Shown here: positions 37,702-46,378 of the stretch, in pieces
Position numbering within the stretch: the stretch's first letter is position 1
Layout: every line of letters starts with the position of its first letter
NCBI GenBank assembly: GCA_028279505.1
Contig: JANQNP010000018.1
Span: 1-64,000 of the forward strand
DNA length: 64,000 nucleotides
Direction of reading: 5' to 3'
DNA from: Dehalococcoidia bacterium
GTDB lineage: Bacteria > Chloroflexota > Dehalococcoidia > UBA2979
The notes under the pieces: generated by a model
What the model saw: only the letters and a program-made list of their open reading frames with translations
The model's database searches: none
Told to the model about the DNA's origin: nothing
Translations under genes and position numbers: made by a program

Positions 37702-38724
37702 TCAGAACTGGGAGAGGAAGCGGAGGTCGTTTTGGTAGAAGTTGCGGATGTCGTCGACCTGGTAGAGGGGCATGGCGATGCGTTCGACGCCCATGCCGGC
37801 GGCAAAGCCGGTGTAGCGGGTGGGGTCGTAGCCGGCGGCTTCGATGATTTCGGGGTGGACCATGCCGGCGCCCATGATTTCGAGCCATTGGCCTCGGAAC
37901 TTGACGGCTAGTTCTACGCCCGGCTCGACGAAGGGGAAGTAGCTGTTGCGGAGCATGACTTCGGTGTCGGCGTCGAAGACCTGGCGGGCGAATTCGTGGA
38001 GGGTGCCTTTGAGGTCGGCGAGGGAGATGCCTTCGTCGATGGCGAGGAGTTCGACCTGCTGGAGCATCCACTCGTGGGTGGCGTCGGTGGCCTCGTAGCG
38101 GTAGCAGCGGCCGGGGACGGCGACGCGGATCGGCGGCTCGTGGGTTTCGAGGTAGCGGATCTGCATGGGGCTGGTGTGAGTGCGGAGCAGGGTCTGGCGC
38201 GGGCCCTGGCGGCCTTCCTGCTCGGCGATCCAGAAGGTGTCCCACATGTCTCGGGCGGGGTGGTCCTTGGGGATGCGGAGCTGGTCGAAGTTGTACTCGT
38301 CGAGCTCGACCTCGGGGCCTTCGATCACGGCGAAGCCGAGGCGCTGCAGGATGTCGAGGATGTGGCGCATGGTCTGGGTCACCGGGTGGAGGCGACCGAT
38401 GCGGCGGGGGCGGCCGGGAAGGGTGACGTCGATGGGTTCGGCGCCGGCGAGGGCGGCGGCCTTGAGCTGGGCGCGGCGGGCGTCGAGGGCGGCTTCGAGG
38501 TCTTGTTTGAGGGCGTTGGCGGCCTGACCGACGGCCTTGCGCTCGTCGGCCTCGAGGGCCCCGATGCCGCGGAGGATGCCGGTGAGGGCACCGGAGCGAC
38601 CGAGCACGGTGGTGCGCCAGGCCTCGAGGGCGGGTTCGTCCTCGGCGGCGGCGAGGCCGGCGCGAGCGTCGCGCTCGACGGCGGCGAGGGCGTCGAGGCC
38701 GGTGGGGGTGGTGTCGGTGGTCAT
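37702..38724 (-). CDS. pheS: Phenylalanyl-tRNA synthetase alpha subunit
   Basis: A 340-aa catalytic alpha chain. An N-terminal coiled coil (residues 1-90) precedes the class II core, with HPVTQTMRHILDIL, the motif 2 region RYEATDATHEWMLQQVE and the motif 3 region GFAAGMGVERIAML-like GFAAGMGVERIAMPLY. The complete length is normal. It normally stands directly before pheT; here pncC, yajQ, an SDR and an amidase intervene. The stop runs into a UUCG-loop hairpin (37688-37700). Confidence 0.97.
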   Translation of the reverse strand: MTTDTTPTGLDALAAVERDARAGLAAAEDEPALEAWRTTVLGRSGALTGILRGIGALEADERKAVGQAANALKQDLEAALDARRAQLKAAALAGAEPIDVTLPGRPRRIGRLHPVTQTMRHILDILQRLGFAVIEGPEVELDEYNFDQLRIPKDHPARDMWDTFWIAEQEGRQGPRQTLLRTHTSPMQIRYLETHEPPIRVAVPGRCYRYEATDATHEWMLQQVELLAIDEGISLADLKGTLHEFARQVFDADTEVMLRNSYFPFVEPGVELAVKFRGQWLEIMGAGMVHPEIIEAAGYDPTRYTGFAAGMGVERIAMPLYQVDDIRNFYQNDLRFLSQF

Positions 38725-38753
38725 GGTGCGGACGAGTGTACCGACTCCCTCAC

Positions 38754-39329
38754 CTACGACGACGCCCGTCCGACATAGCGATCGATGATCTCTGACGCAC
38801 GGGAACGTCCACCGGACATCAGGATGAAGCGATCCTCATCCCGCCGGTAGCGTACGAACGCTGGATCTAGATCCCGTATGTAGGTGCTGAAGTTCTTCGG
38901 GTCGTATCGTCCGTGGTAGTTGAGCGCTGACCTGAGGTCCTCGACGCCCACCTTGACGTTGAAGCGTTCCCCGAGCCACGGGAGCACCACCGCAAACTCG
39001 CGTGTCGTCGCGGCGAAAGCGTCGGGCAACAAAGCGCGAGGCACGTCGAGCGCGACCTTCCCGTCGGAGACATGTGCGATCGCCTGTAATTCGTCGTCGC
39101 TGATAGACGTCTCGATCTGCTCACCGCCAACGACGCCACGGACAGGGGAAGCCTGCTCCACTGCTGCCGGGACGTTCGGATGCGTGATGCTCAGCTCCGC
39201 GCGGAGCACTTCCTGGAGGACTATGGTTCCTCGCTCTCCATCAAGCTCGAGCTCATCGATCGTCCTCAGCGCGACCGCTACTGCAGCCTTGTACTCCATG
39301 AGCTTCGTTTCCAAGTCTGGAGCTATCAT
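38754..39329 (-). CDS. Unknown protein, second member of a paralogous pair
   Basis: A 191-aa protein of unknown function. Its C-terminal 60 residues (DLRSALNYHGRYDPKNFSTY, then FILMSGGRSRASEIIDRYVG) match the upstream neighbour closely, defining a shared module. That module has the pattern RxALxxHGxYDPxNF followed by GRxRAxExxxxYxG and could be a winged-helix-like domain. The N-terminal part is helical and unrelated in detail. ATG 39329 overlaps the upstream stop by 4 nt (ATGA). Lower GC and more A/T-ending codons than the neighbours suggest acquisition. Confidence 0.7.
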   Translation of the reverse strand: MIAPDLETKLMEYKAAVAVALRTIDELELDGERGTIVLQEVLRAELSITHPNVPAAVEQASPVRGVVGGEQIETSISDDELQAIAHVSDGKVALDVPRALLPDAFAATTREFAVVLPWLGERFNVKVGVEDLRSALNYHGRYDPKNFSTYIRDLDPAFVRYRRDEDRFILMSGGRSRASEIIDRYVGRASS

Positions 39330-39892
39330 GCTTCTACCCCTAAGTACGTCTTCACGAGTTCTCTCGCGCGTTCTCTCCCCGGATTGCGCAGCATGAATGT
39401 CTTCGACACCTTCGAGTAGCCGATGTGTTGCGGCGGGATCTTCGCGACCTGCTTCGTGAAGTTGGTCGGGTCGTATTGGCCGTGCCGATCTAGCGCTCGC
39501 CGCACATCCTTGTCAGTCGTCTCGAGGCCGACGGCCTGTCGGGCGAGTGCTACAACCACCGCGAAATCCCGGACCGCCTCGGATTTCGATTCCGGCAGCA
39601 GGCTCGAGTGCACGTTCAGTTCCGGATCGCCCGTCAAGTCGAACAACGCCCTCACATCGTCTGAAGGCACATCAAACTCGGCGCTGAGGAGTTGGGACGA
39701 GTCCTTTGACGGTGCCAGAGTCAACCCGAGGCTCGCATCTGAGTCCGGACTCCTAGGTGGGCCGAGGGCTTGCCCCTCGAGCGACCCTAGCCGGTCGGCC
39801 ACAAAACGAAACGCGCCACCTCGTAGATCCTCGGCGACGCCCGCCTCATCAACGATGCGCTCGGCTTTCTTGAGAATTCCCACGTAGTCCAC
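39326..39892 (-). CDS. Unknown protein, first member of a paralogous pair
   Basis: A 188-aa protein from GTG 39892 (VDYVGILKKAERIVDEAG), chosen because AAGGAG lies 6 nt upstream; a TTG at 39943 would add a poorly composed extension. The C-terminal module (DVRRALDRHGQYDPTNFTKQ and GRERARELVKTYLG) is shared with the downstream gene. A middle stretch (KSEAVRDFAVVVALARQAV) also aligns with its partner (AFAATTREFAVVLPWLG). The two are translationally coupled. No known family recognised; function unknown. Confidence 0.68.
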   Translation of the reverse strand: MDYVGILKKAERIVDEAGVAEDLRGGAFRFVADRLGSLEGQALGPPRSPDSDASLGLTLAPSKDSSQLLSAEFDVPSDDVRALFDLTGDPELNVHSSLLPESKSEAVRDFAVVVALARQAVGLETTDKDVRRALDRHGQYDPTNFTKQVAKIPPQHIGYSKVSKTFMLRNPGRERARELVKTYLGVEA

Positions 39893-40095
39893 GGCCCACT
39901 CCTTACTCGTTCTCAGTTTTGATCCTACTGCACCGCTTGTCAAGTCAAGATCGATCAGGTCCGAGAAAGGTGTGATCCCGGGCGATCCGGCAAAGTGCCC
40001 ACCCCTGCCGCCGGTGGCGCATCAAGACCAACTTCAGGACGATCTGGACCGAGCTCGCACCCCAATTCCATTGACGAAGGAGACGTGCGCGCGGG

Positions 40096-40162
40096 ACGTG
40101 CGCCGCCCTCGCCGCGCCGACGGGATGCCGGACATGACCATCCGAGCCTTCAGACTACTGGA
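40096..40162 (+). repeat. 67-bp direct repeat, copy 1
   Basis: Begins CGTGCGCCGCCCTCGCCGCG and ends AGACTACTGGAT. It matches copy 2 (40331-40397) at 63 of 67 positions in the same orientation. Confidence 0.85.
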
Positions 40163-40330
40163 TTTCGACGTATATGTACTGGTTTCGATGGTATTGCGGA
40201 CTCGTTTAGCGATTTTTAGAACACCTTGCTCGCAACGCTGCTAAAGGCTGCCTGAAGGGTTGACGGTCAGGCTCACTTTGACGCCGATCCGCTCAACGTA
40301 TATCGGCATCAAGCGCCATCCGCGTGGGGG

Positions 40331-40397
40331 CGTGCGCCACCCTAGCCGCGCCGACGGGATGCCGGACATGACCATCCGAGCCTGTAGACTACTGGAT
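40331..40397 (+). repeat. 67-bp direct repeat, copy 2
   Basis: Begins CGTGCGCCACCCTAGCCGCG and ends AGACTACTGGAT, 235 bp after copy 1. It lies just downstream of the minus-strand haloacid dehalogenase gene. No association with a tRNA end or transposase is visible. Confidence 0.85.
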
Positions 40398-40448
40398 CAG
40401 AGCTAGATGATACGAGATTCGACCCGAAAACGAGGTCGAAGTACCCCT

Positions 40449-41180
40449 TCAGCGGGCCCTGAGCGCTTCGGCAAGATCCACAAAGTCCTCCGCCTCGACG
40501 TCGAAGGCGTCGTCTTCGCGTTTGCCGGGCTGGGGGCGGTCGGGGCCCCACTCGAGGGGGCGGGGGATGTAGGCGGTGCGGAGGCCGTTGGCGGCGGCCG
40601 CCCTGAGGTCGCCGGCGTGGGTGGCGGCCATCATGACCTCGTGGGGTTGGAGGCCGAGGAGGCGGGCGGCGCCGAGGTAGACCTCGGGGTCGGTCTTGAA
40701 GTGGCCGAAGAGCTCGGCGGAGAGGACGGCGTCCCACGGGAGCTTGGCGTACCTGGCCATGTTGACGAGGAGCGCAACGTTGCCGTTGGAGAGCGTAGCG
40801 AGGATGTAGCGCTGCTTGAGGCGGGTGAGGCCCTCGACGGCGTCGGGCCACGGGTCGAGGCGGTGCCAGGCGCGGTTGAGGTTGGCGCGCTGTTCCTCGG
40901 CGAGGGGTTGGAGGCCGTACTTGGGGACGAGGTCTTCGTCGAGGATGGCGCGGTGGAGGGTGTCGAGGGGGGCCCAGGGGCGGGCGCCCTCGCGGACTTC
41001 GTTCATGACGCGGGGGTAGCCGGCGCGCCAGTCGTCGGCGATGGCGGGGGCATCGATGCCCTCGATGTTGGCGGCGGTGAGGGTGGATTCGATTTCAAGG
41101 ATGACGGAGGTGCGCCAGTCGACGACGGTACCGAAGACGTCGAAGGTCAACGCTTTGACTTTGCTCATGTCGGTGGACAT
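40449..41180 (-). CDS. Haloacid dehalogenase, type II (HAD superfamily)
   Basis: A 243-aa HAD hydrolase of the L-2-haloacid dehalogenase type. Nucleophile motif LTFDVFGTVVDWR, motif II Ser/Asn in TLSNGN, motif III Lys in FKTDPEVY and a motif IV region MMAATHAGDLRAAAANG are in order. The VDWR continuation after the nucleophile and HAGDLRAA are typical of haloacid dehalogenases. The substrate may be a short haloacid or a related phosphate. The 531-bp region upstream is gene-free. Confidence 0.88.
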   Translation of the reverse strand: MSTDMSKVKALTFDVFGTVVDWRTSVILEIESTLTAANIEGIDAPAIADDWRAGYPRVMNEVREGARPWAPLDTLHRAILDEDLVPKYGLQPLAEEQRANLNRAWHRLDPWPDAVEGLTRLKQRYILATLSNGNVALLVNMARYAKLPWDAVLSAELFGHFKTDPEVYLGAARLLGLQPHEVMMAATHAGDLRAAAANGLRTAYIPRPLEWGPDRPQPGKREDDAFDVEAEDFVDLAEALRAR

Positions 41181-41714
41181 GAGGGGAAGGGTACGACGCT
41201 TCGCGTCGGATCGTCGGGCAATCTCAGTTTGCGAGCGCGGTTGTTCGAGGATGGTGTTTCACCGAGGTGGGTGAGTTTTCGTTGGGGGCTAGGCCCCCAA
41301 CACCCCCAGCCGGGGGCGCTGCCCCCGACACCCCCGAAACGGCCCTGTGGCCACCGGCAGGTGGGTCGGGTCGCCGGGTCGTGGGCCGCGTCCCCAGGCT
41401 GCCTTCTCGGAGTAGCGAGGTGAGATCGAGGGGTTGGTGAGTCTGCGCCGGAGGCGAATCCGGAGGGCGGCGGTGCCGTGGGCGGGCTGCGGGTGGATGG
41501 TCAGCCGGCGGCGATCGACCGCCCGACGAGTGTGGAACGCGCCCAGATCTGTGCGGGATCGTTCGCCGTTGACACCTCGGGAGGTGGGCTCGCACACTTC
41601 GTTCCCCGACATCGGTCGTGCGCTGCCAGGCGGGAGGCGCACGTGTGGGGAATCTGCCGTGCGGTGGGGGCACCTCCGGCGTTACCGAAGTGACGAAGTC
41701 CTCGGGAGGGGTTG
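41181..41714. other. Intergenic region with short twin-hairpin element (copy D)
   Basis: No gene is supported here. At 41281-41301 there is a hairpin with arms GTTGGGGGC/GCCCCCAAC (loop TAG), and at 41311-41327 one with arms CGGGGGC/GCCCCCG (loop GCT). They are separated by an ACACCCCC-type spacer, the same design as repeats A-C but shorter and diverged. A palindrome GACGCTTCGCGTC lies near 41197-41209. GGGAGGGG just before 41715 is the ribosome-binding site of the next gene. Confidence 0.6.
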
Positions 41715-41963
41715 ATGGCGATCCGCGGCTATGTGCTCGTGGAGACCGAGGTGGGGCGCACCCAGGCGGTGGGTGACGCGATCCGGCATGTGACGCCGGA
41801 GCTGGCGCGGATCACGGCCGTGGATACGGTGACGGGGCCGTTCGATGTGATCGTGCAGCTGGAGGCGGATGACCTCGACAAGCTGGGTAAGGCGATCACG
41901 GAGGATTTGCAGACGCTGGACGGGGTCCAGCGCACCACCACCTGCCTCTCCGTTAATTTGTAG
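41715..41963 (+). CDS. Stand-alone AsnC/Lrp-type ligand-binding (RAM) domain protein
   Basis: An 82-aa protein consisting only of an alpha/beta RAM domain (IRGYVLVETEVGRTQAVGDA, FDVIVQLEADDLDKLGKAI, DGVQRTTTCLSV), with no DNA-binding domain. Such stand-alone domains oligomerise and bind amino acids, possibly tuning full Lrp proteins. The start ATG 41715 has a strong GGGAGGGG. The stop TAG runs into GACGCTTCGCGGC, a gene-end motif seen elsewhere here. Confidence 0.85.
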   Translation: MAIRGYVLVETEVGRTQAVGDAIRHVTPELARITAVDTVTGPFDVIVQLEADDLDKLGKAITEDLQTLDGVQRTTTCLSVNL

Positions 41964-42107
41964 GACGCTTCGCGGCTGCTAGAGGTCGTTCCAGGCCCAG
42001 GTCGCGGCGTCTCCGTGTTTGCTCACGGACCCCCGAATCGTTCTCGTCTCGCCTCGGCGGCGGTTGGAGTTGGCAGCCTCGGAGCCGCGCGCGGCTAGGA
42101 TGCCGGG

Positions 42108-42470
42108 ATGAGCGCCGTGCTTTCGCATCTGTTCATGGAGGTCGGGGACCTGGAGGCCGCGCGGCGGTTCTGGGTGGAGGCGGTGGGGCTCGATCTGCTC
42201 GAGGATCGTGGGCCGTACATCAGGGTCGGAGACGCCGGCGGCGAGGGGTTCACGATCGGGATCGAGGAGACGGCGGAGCCGGCGACGCGCGAGCACGCGG
42301 AGATCACGGTGCGGGTGGATGACCTCGATGCGGCGATCGCGCGGCTGGAGGGGCACGGCGTGGCGATCGAGGAGGGGCCGGCGGATCAGCCGTGGGGGGC
42401 GCGGCACGCGTGGTTCCGCGACCCCGACGGGCGCCGCATGTCGATCTATGGCGACACCACCTCGGTCTAG
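42108..42470 (+). CDS. VOC/glyoxalase-family protein
   Basis: A 120-aa single vicinal-oxygen-chelate domain. The pattern LSHLFMEVGDLEAARRFWVE at the start and WFRDPDGRRMSIYG near the end are the two beta-alpha-beta ends of a VOC module, with metal ligands likely His7, Glu69 and Glu-like positions; these ligands are not certain. Members include glyoxalase I, fosfomycin-resistance proteins and ring dioxygenases. The substrate is unknown. Confidence 0.82.
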   Translation: MSAVLSHLFMEVGDLEAARRFWVEAVGLDLLEDRGPYIRVGDAGGEGFTIGIEETAEPATREHAEITVRVDDLDAAIARLEGHGVAIEEGPADQPWGARHAWFRDPDGRRMSIYGDTTSV

Positions 42471-42516
42471 CGGTAGCGCCCTCGGATGGTGGCGGGCTGG
42501 CCGGAACGGTCGGGGA

Positions 42517-42873
42517 TCAGGTCGAAGACCTGTGGAGACCTCGGTGGGGGTGCCAGACCCAGGGGTGGCTGCCGGTCTGTTCGGCGCGGATCTGGGCGCG
42601 GATGGCGTTGAAGCGCTCGCGCTCGACGACGAAGCCGACGCGCTTGTGGCCGCCGGGGCGGTTGGTGCGGAAGTAGTCGACGGGGCCGCCATCCTCGACG
42701 TAGCGACGGAGCGCTTCGGCTTCGGCGATGATGTGCTCGCGCTGAGGTGACGACGGGGTGCGGAGCGGTCGAGGTTGCTCCATGTCGGGGTGGATGGCCG
42801 ACTGCTCGGCCAGCTCGGATCGGTCGGGCGGGAGTTCGCCGGAGTCTGGGGGAGCGTCGTGGTCGTCCGGCAT
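42517..42873 (-). CDS. Small hypothetical protein
   Basis: A 118-aa ORF from ATG 42873. The first 45 residues are Pro/Asp/Ser-rich and look disordered. The rest (HIIAEAEALRRYVEDGGPVD, GHKRVGFVVERERFNAIRAQ) looks like a small folded alpha/beta region. No family was recognised, and no clear ribosome-binding site is seen. It lies convergent to the VOC gene and divergent from an SDR gene. Confidence 0.5.
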   Translation of the reverse strand: MPDDHDAPPDSGELPPDRSELAEQSAIHPDMEQPRPLRTPSSPQREHIIAEAEALRRYVEDGGPVDYFRTNRPGGHKRVGFVVERERFNAIRAQIRAEQTGSHPWVWHPHRGLHRSST

Positions 42874-42995
42874 GGGAGACGCATACTAGAACATTAGTTC
42901 TTTCCTTAGTGCGAGTGCTAAGTAACGTCTGACTGACATCGTTTTCACACGGCTGCGCACCGGCGGGTGCGGGGCGAAGAGTAGAGAGGCACGAG

Positions 42996-43748
42996 ATGAC
43001 CGACCGCTTCGACATGACGGGCAAGGTGGCGCTGATCACGGGCGGGAGCCGCGGGCTGGGGCGGGCGATGGCCCTCGGGTTTGCCGAGGCAGGCGCAGAC
43101 GTGGCGATCGTGAGCCGCAAGATCGAGTCGTGCGAGGAAACGGCGGCGGAGGTGGAAGCCCTCGGGCGGTCGGCGTTGCCGTATGCGTGCCACGTGGGGC
43201 ACTGGGATGAGCTGGACGGTCTCGTGACGGCGGTGATCGAGCGGTTCGGGAAGATCGACGTCCTCGTGAACAACGCGGGGATGTCGCCGCTGTATCCGTC
43301 GCTGGACCAGGTGAGCGAGGAGCTGTTCGACAAGGTGGTGGGGGTGAACCTGAAGGGGCCGTTCCGGTTGAGCGCCCTGGTGGGGAAGCACATGAGCGAG
43401 GGCGACGGCGGGTCGATCATCAATGTGTCGAGCACGGCCTCGGTGAATCCGAGCCCGGGATCCGAGCCGTACGGGGCGGCGAAGGCGGGGTTGAACTCGA
43501 TCACGCGGTCGATGGCGTACGCGTACGGGCCGACGGTGCGGGTGAACTGCATCATGGCGGGGCCGTTCATGACCGACATCTCCAAGGCATGGGACCTGGA
43601 GGCGTTCGAGCAACGCGCGAAAGAGACGATCCCGATGCAGCGCGGCGGACAGCCCGACGAGGTGATCGGCGCGGCGCTCTACCTCGCAAGTGGCGCGTCG
43701 AGCTTCACGACGGGGGCGATCCTGGCGGTGGACGGCGGATCGCACTAG
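42996..43748 (+). CDS. Short-chain dehydrogenase/reductase (FabG-like)
   Basis: A 250-aa classical SDR. ITGGSRGLGRAMALGFAEAG binds the dinucleotide, NNAG follows near residue 91, the catalytic Ser is in NVSSTAS, and YxxxK is YGAAK. The C-terminal AVDGG motif is present. The closest pattern is glucose/3-oxoacyl-ACP-type reductases of fatty-acid or polyhydroxy-compound metabolism; the substrate cannot be set. The gene stands alone. Confidence 0.9.
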   Translation: MTDRFDMTGKVALITGGSRGLGRAMALGFAEAGADVAIVSRKIESCEETAAEVEALGRSALPYACHVGHWDELDGLVTAVIERFGKIDVLVNNAGMSPLYPSLDQVSEELFDKVVGVNLKGPFRLSALVGKHMSEGDGGSIINVSSTASVNPSPGSEPYGAAKAGLNSITRSMAYAYGPTVRVNCIMAGPFMTDISKAWDLEAFEQRAKETIPMQRGGQPDEVIGAALYLASGASSFTTGAILAVDGGSH

Positions 43749-43915
43749 ACGCGCGCTCGCGTCGCCTCGGAGGGTGCGCACGCCTCGCGGGGCGCAGGGG
43801 ACGCGGTGCCTCGGAAGTGACGCAGGCCTCGGTGGGAGCGCGGAGCGCGGGCGGGTCATCGCCGATGTGATAGCCGGCGCTGCGCGCGGTGGGGGGACGT
43901 GGGAAGATTCGGCGC

Positions 43916-45292
43916 ATGAGATTCATCGCGTTCCTGGTCGTGGCGGCGGTTGCCGTCCTCGTTGGCTGCGGCTCCGATTCCGACTCGACGGCGACACCGA
44001 CGGAGCCGGCGGGGGGTGGCGCGACGGCGACGCCGGGCGGTGGTGGCTCTGGTAACGGGGGCGGCGGGAACGTGGGGTCGGGCGGGCTGACGCCGGCGAG
44101 TGGGGACGCCTCGTTCATTGCGGTGATCGATCTGGCGACCGGGCAGGCGACGACGCGCTTCGAGAGCGGCGACGTCTGGAACGCGTGGTTCGAGGACGGC
44201 GGCGCAGCGGTGAACGCGCTCGTGCTGCGCGAGGGGGCGCAACCTCGGACGGTGCGATTTGGCCTCGATGGGTCGGTGCTGACGGACTCCGCGGCGGAGC
44301 TGCAGCTGCGGTTGAACGCGGACGGGACGGCGCGGGCGTTCGGCGGGCCGATCGACGAGACGTTCTTCCGGACGTTCCTCGAGGTGGACGGCGAGCTGGT
44401 CGAGCTCGACGGAGACCCGACGGTGCTGCCGGTCGGGTTCTCGCCTGAGGGGGATCGCCTGCTCTCCTACGCCGGCATCCCGCCGGCCGCCGAGGGCGAG
44501 GCGGCGATCTTGTACACCGTGCACAGCCTCGACGGGACCGTCGAGACGACGTTCATCAACCGCTTGTCGGCCACGGATCCGGCCGGGAGCCGGGTGGGGT
44601 GGTCGCCGTCCGGACGCTACATCGCGGCGTCGAGCCTCAATGGGTTGACCGCCTACGACACGGAGAACGGCGAGGCGATCGTCCTCGGGGCGAGCGGGAG
44701 CACGGAGTGGTCGCCGAGCGAGGACGCGCTGCTGCTGTTCTCGAGTGCGAACGAGCTGCAGGTCGTGCGGCTGCCGGACCTCGAGCGGGTATCGATCGAG
44801 GTGGACACGAACGGGGTCGCGGCCAGCTTCGATCCGACGGGGCAGGTGGTCACGGTCAACAACCGCGCGCGGGGGATCACGACGATCTTCGACGCGGTCA
44901 CCGGCGAGGAGCTGCTGGCGCTGACCGGGCTCGGCGAAGAGATGAACGTGATCGGGTTCGAGCCGGTGATCATGACCGACGATGGCCTCGCGGTGGCGCT
45001 CGAGGGCGCACAAACCTGCGAGGGCGTCATGGTGATCCACCCCAGCCTCGGCGTGCGCGGTCAGTGCCTGATCGGCGCGAACCCGCGCTGGGCGCCGGAC
45101 GCGAGCGCGCTGGCGTTCACGCGCGGCTCCGAGGTGATCGTCTTCGACATCGAGGCGCTGACGGAGCTGGTCGTCGCCTCGGAGGTGCCGGAGACCGAGG
45201 GCGGGACGCTGGCCCGCTGGAACGACGGCGGGACGCACCTGCTACTCGAGTGGCCGTGGGGCGGCGGGGGCTGGACCGACTCGCTGCCGTAG
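43916..45292 (+). CDS. Lipoprotein with beta-propeller-like repeats
   Basis: A 458-aa predicted lipoprotein: signal peptide MRFIAFLVVAAVAVLVGC with lipobox LVGC, then a Gly/Thr/Ala-rich linker to about residue 55. The rest has repeated GD/SPSG-type blades (VGFSPEGDRLLSYAG, VGWSPSGRYIAASS, WSPSEDALLLFSS) as in TolB/WD40-like propellers. It is probably extracytoplasmic and involved in binding or sensing. ATG 43916 starts the signal peptide; a GTG 27 nt upstream is less likely. Confidence 0.75.
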   Translation: MRFIAFLVVAAVAVLVGCGSDSDSTATPTEPAGGGATATPGGGGSGNGGGGNVGSGGLTPASGDASFIAVIDLATGQATTRFESGDVWNAWFEDGGAAVNALVLREGAQPRTVRFGLDGSVLTDSAAELQLRLNADGTARAFGGPIDETFFRTFLEVDGELVELDGDPTVLPVGFSPEGDRLLSYAGIPPAAEGEAAILYTVHSLDGTVETTFINRLSATDPAGSRVGWSPSGRYIAASSLNGLTAYDTENGEAIVLGASGSTEWSPSEDALLLFSSANELQVVRLPDLERVSIEVDTNGVAASFDPTGQVVTVNNRARGITTIFDAVTGEELLALTGLGEEMNVIGFEPVIMTDDGLAVALEGAQTCEGVMVIHPSLGVRGQCLIGANPRWAPDASALAFTRGSEVIVFDIEALTELVVASEVPETEGGTLARWNDGGTHLLLEWPWGGGGWTDSLP

Positions 45293-45298
45293 CGCGGA

Positions 45299-46378
45299 TC
45301 AACCTCTGGCAGTGTCGCCGGCGCCGCGTCCGTCAGCACCGGCGGCGGGCCACGAGACGAGCTGGCTCGCGTCGACCTCGACGGTCACGACCGTGCCCGG
45401 TTGCAGCTGGCGGGCGGCGATCTCGTCGACGCCGAGCGCGGCGGTGAGGATCGCGTCGCCGAGGGCGAGGCGGAGCCGCCCCTGACCGTGAGCGCCCTGC
45501 ACCGCCGTAACTCGTGCCTCGTAACCCGCGCTGTCGTCGAGCAGCCCCACCGCCGCGGGCGGCACGGCGACGAGGTGGCCATCCACCATCGAGGTGATCG
45601 TAGCCGGGAGATCGGCGCGGGCGACGACGGCGTAGCCGAGGAATGTGGCGACCTCGGGCGTGGCAGGCTGGGCGAAGAGGGTGGCGGTCGGGACGAGCTG
45701 GGCGGGTGCGCCGTCAAGCAGCACGAGCGAGCGGTCGGCGAGGAGCCGCGCCTCGCTGTGGTCGTGGGTGACGAGTAGGGCGGTGGTGCCCTCGTCGCGG
45801 AGCAGAGCGCGCAGATCGCCGACGAGCTCCGCGCGGGTCTCGAGGTCGAGCGCGGAGAACGGCTCGTCGAGGAAGAGGATCCGCGGACCGATCGCGAACG
45901 CGCGGGCGAGGCTGACGCGCCGCGCCTCGCCACCGGAGAGCGTGTGCGGCATCGCGCCGGCGAGGTGCGCGACGCCCAGGCGCGCGAGCCACGTCTCGGC
46001 GCGGGCGCGCCGCTCGGCGCGCGGCACCTCGTGGAGCGAGAGCGCGGTCTCGAGGTTGCGACGCACGGTCATGTCAAGCAGCGCGGGTTCCTGGAACACC
46101 GTCGAGGTCTGCCGCCGTAGCCGCACCTGGTCGCGGGCGGTCGCCGGCTCGTCGAAGAGAGCCACCGTGCCCGCCGCCACCGGGAGGAGTAGCGCTGCTG
46201 TGAGGAGCAGCGTGGACTTGCCGGCCCCGTTCGGGCCGAGCACCGCCAGCGTTTCGCCGGCCTCCACCGCGAGCTCGGGGATCTCGAGGACGTCGCGTCG
46301 ACCACGGCGGACACGTACGCCCTGGAGGTGCAGCGCCGGGGCCTCGGCGGGCGGGTTCTGGATCAGCGGATCGCTCAC
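45299..46378 (-). CDS. tupC: Tungstate ABC transporter ATP-binding protein
   Basis: A 359-aa ABC ATPase. Walker A LGPNGAGKSTLLL, signature LSGGEARRVSLARAFAIGP and Walker B LFLDEPFSALD are intact. The C-terminal 100 residues have a TOBE-type anion-sensing domain (QLQPGTVVTVEVDASQLV), as in Mod/Tup ATPases. It overlaps tupB by 4 nt (ATGA). Together with tupA and tupB it imports tungstate or molybdate for molybdopterin enzymes such as formate dehydrogenase. Confidence 0.88.
   Translation of the reverse strand: MSDPLIQNPPAEAPALHLQGVRVRRGRRDVLEIPELAVEAGETLAVLGPNGAGKSTLLLTAALLLPVAAGTVALFDEPATARDQVRLRRQTSTVFQEPALLDMTVRRNLETALSLHEVPRAERRARAETWLARLGVAHLAGAMPHTLSGGEARRVSLARAFAIGPRILFLDEPFSALDLETRAELVGDLRALLRDEGTTALLVTHDHSEARLLADRSLVLLDGAPAQLVPTATLFAQPATPEVATFLGYAVVARADLPATITSMVDGHLVAVPPAAVGLLDDSAGYEARVTAVQGAHGQGRLRLALGDAILTAALGVDEIAARQLQPGTVVTVEVDASQLVSWPAAGADGRGAGDTARG

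Larger units (their letters stand above)
39893..40448. other. Gene-poor, lower-GC stretch containing a direct repeat
   Basis: No convincing coding sequence is visible. The stretch is AT-richer than its surroundings (for example TATATGTACTGG near 40170). It contains two copies of a 67-bp sequence described separately. It lies between the paralogous pair and the haloacid dehalogenase gene. Confidence 0.6.

Noticed and set aside
39972..40244. Small plus-strand ORF in the gene-poor stretch
   Set aside because: No ribosome-binding site, no conserved pattern, and part of it lies in the 67-bp repeat.
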